Origin: a virus
IMG/VR virus record: IMGVR_UViG_3300032116_001573
Location: 1-20,716 of that record
Direction: 5' to 3' (one strand)
Length of the DNA stretch: 20,716 nt
Part shown: piece after piece, positions 20,077-20,716 of the stretch
Layout of the letters: every line of letters begins with the position of its first letter
How positions within the stretch are numbered: position 1 is the first letter of the stretch
The notes under the pieces: generated by a model
Told to the model about the DNA's origin: nothing
Databases searched by the model: none
What the model saw: only the letters and a program-made list of their open reading frames with translations
Made by a program: the position numbers and the translations under genes

Positions 20077-20716
20077 TCAGCCGCGGTGAGTGACTTCCTT
20101 ACTCACGATGGCCGCAAACTGGCTCATCGGGATTCGGTCGAGGTCCACCGTGTTCCCGCCCCCGCCTCGCAGGCGTGGCGGCGGGTTCGGCGCAGAGGTC
20201 GGTTGCACCACGGGCGTCGCCGTGCGCGCTTTGAGCGTCGCGCGGAGTTCGCCCAGTTCGATCAGTGCGACCGGGACAGGAACGGACCTAAGACGCGCCT
20301 CAACCTCGGGATTCCTGGCGATGTGATACGCCACGTCCGCGCCGAGTTCGGCGATGACATTGGCGACGGCCTGGCCATGCTGCCCGGCCTTGCCGAGCCT
20401 CATTCCCAGTTCCGCGATAGCCGTCCGGGCTTCCGGGTCGGCTTTCTCGATCACTGCCACTTGCTGGGCTAGGTTCGCCGCAAGATGCTGCTCACGGGTC
20501 GCGATCTGCGCCTGTTGCAGTTGCTGCGAAATGCGAACCTGCGCCTCGACTGCCGCAGACCGCCGGATGTAATCCGTCTCAGCCTTGCGAAAGCCGGGGT
20601 CAAACTCCCCAGCGGGGAAATCCTCTGGCTTGGGCGCCGGGCCGACGTGCTGCTCCACGATGGCCGCAAGCGGGTCTGCCTGCGGTGCGCGTGGTGCCTG
20701 GGTCGGCTGCTGCTGC
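20077..20716 (-). CDS. Scaffolding-like capsid assembly protein (5' end outside window)
   Basis: The frame is open to the window edge, with no convincing start; GTG 20658 is only an internal candidate, and the readable part is about 212 residues. It begins in a Gln/Pro-rich stretch ('QQQPTQAPRAPQADPL'), continues with long charged helices suited to coiled coil (about 'YIRRSAAVEAQVRISQQLQQ' and onward), a Pro/Gly-rich linker and a short conserved-looking tail 'LDRIPMSQFAAIVSKEV'. This is the typical build of phage scaffolding proteins, and it sits directly upstream of the coat gene as P22 gene 8 does. A basic C-terminal helix in P22 gp8 binds coat; the tail here may play that part. Confidence 0.72.
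   Translation of the reverse strand, partial: QQQPTQAPRAPQADPLAAIVEQHVGPAPKPEDFPAGEFDPGFRKAETDYIRRSAAVEAQVRISQQLQQAQIATREQHLAANLAQQVAVIEKADPEARTAIAELGMRLGKAGQHGQAVANVIAELGADVAYHIARNPEVEARLRSVPVPVALIELGELRATLKARTATPVVQPTSAPNPPPRLRGGGGNTVDLDRIPMSQFAAIVSKEVTHRG

Noticed and set aside
15835-20093. Long plus-strand ORFs antisense to the glycine-rich, glycosyltransferase and coat genes
   Set aside because: They mirror well-supported minus-strand genes and show no family features.

Overview
The window is part of a high-GC tailed-phage genome with a short-tailed (podovirus) P22-type virion module. It is most likely a temperate phage of an alphaproteobacterium; that host guess rests on base composition and the style of the serine-tRNA fragment, not on a search. 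Coding density is close to complete. Nearly all genes lie on the minus strand with stop/start overlaps of the ATGA, GTGA or TGATG kind, as expected for one long late operon read from high to low coordinates.

Layout in the direction of late transcription: a scaffolding-like protein cut by the window edge (20716-20077), P22-type coat protein (20045-18792), a small head protein (18778-18530), a strong hairpin, a GT-A glycosyltransferase (18487-17756), a P22 gp4-like head-completion protein (17756-17343), a glycine-rich glycine-zipper protein (17346-15754), an HNH homing endonuclease (15692-15117), a P22 gp10-like tail accessory protein (15160-13757), two small proteins in the gp26/gp14 slots (13757-12964), and three proteins in the gp7/gp20/gp16 ejection-protein slots (12960-8385), one with a lytic transglycosylase domain. 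Then come two adhesin-like tail proteins with internal repeats and a small protein between them (8296-4964), a one-TM protein, an HTH-metallophosphoesterase, an unknown protein, a zinc ribbon, a small candidate lipoprotein, and a lysis cassette (2844-1230) of two membrane proteins, an overlapping Rz/Rz1-type spanin pair and a GH19 endolysin.

The left end is different. On the plus strand lie the C-terminal part of a tyrosine integrase (1-437) and a PD-(D/E)XK nuclease-like gene (523-1101). Between them, on the minus strand, is the 3' part of a tRNA-Ser(GCU), from the anticodon stem through CCA (442-504). It lacks its 5' half and looks like the attP core. Because phage genes lie on both sides, the window reads best as an unintegrated phage genome.

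The most notable structure is the HNH gene at the start of the gp10-like gene. A 13-bp perfect direct repeat covering the gp10 start codon flanks it. The upstream copy is still joined TGATG-fashion to the preceding stop codon but now encodes only a seven-residue minicistron. Other points of interest are a perfect 12-bp inverted repeat at 3179-3212, a 10-bp GC hairpin before the glycosyltransferase, and two small plus-strand ORFs inside the minus-strand operon. I see no CRISPR array, no reverse transcriptase and no recognisable defence system.
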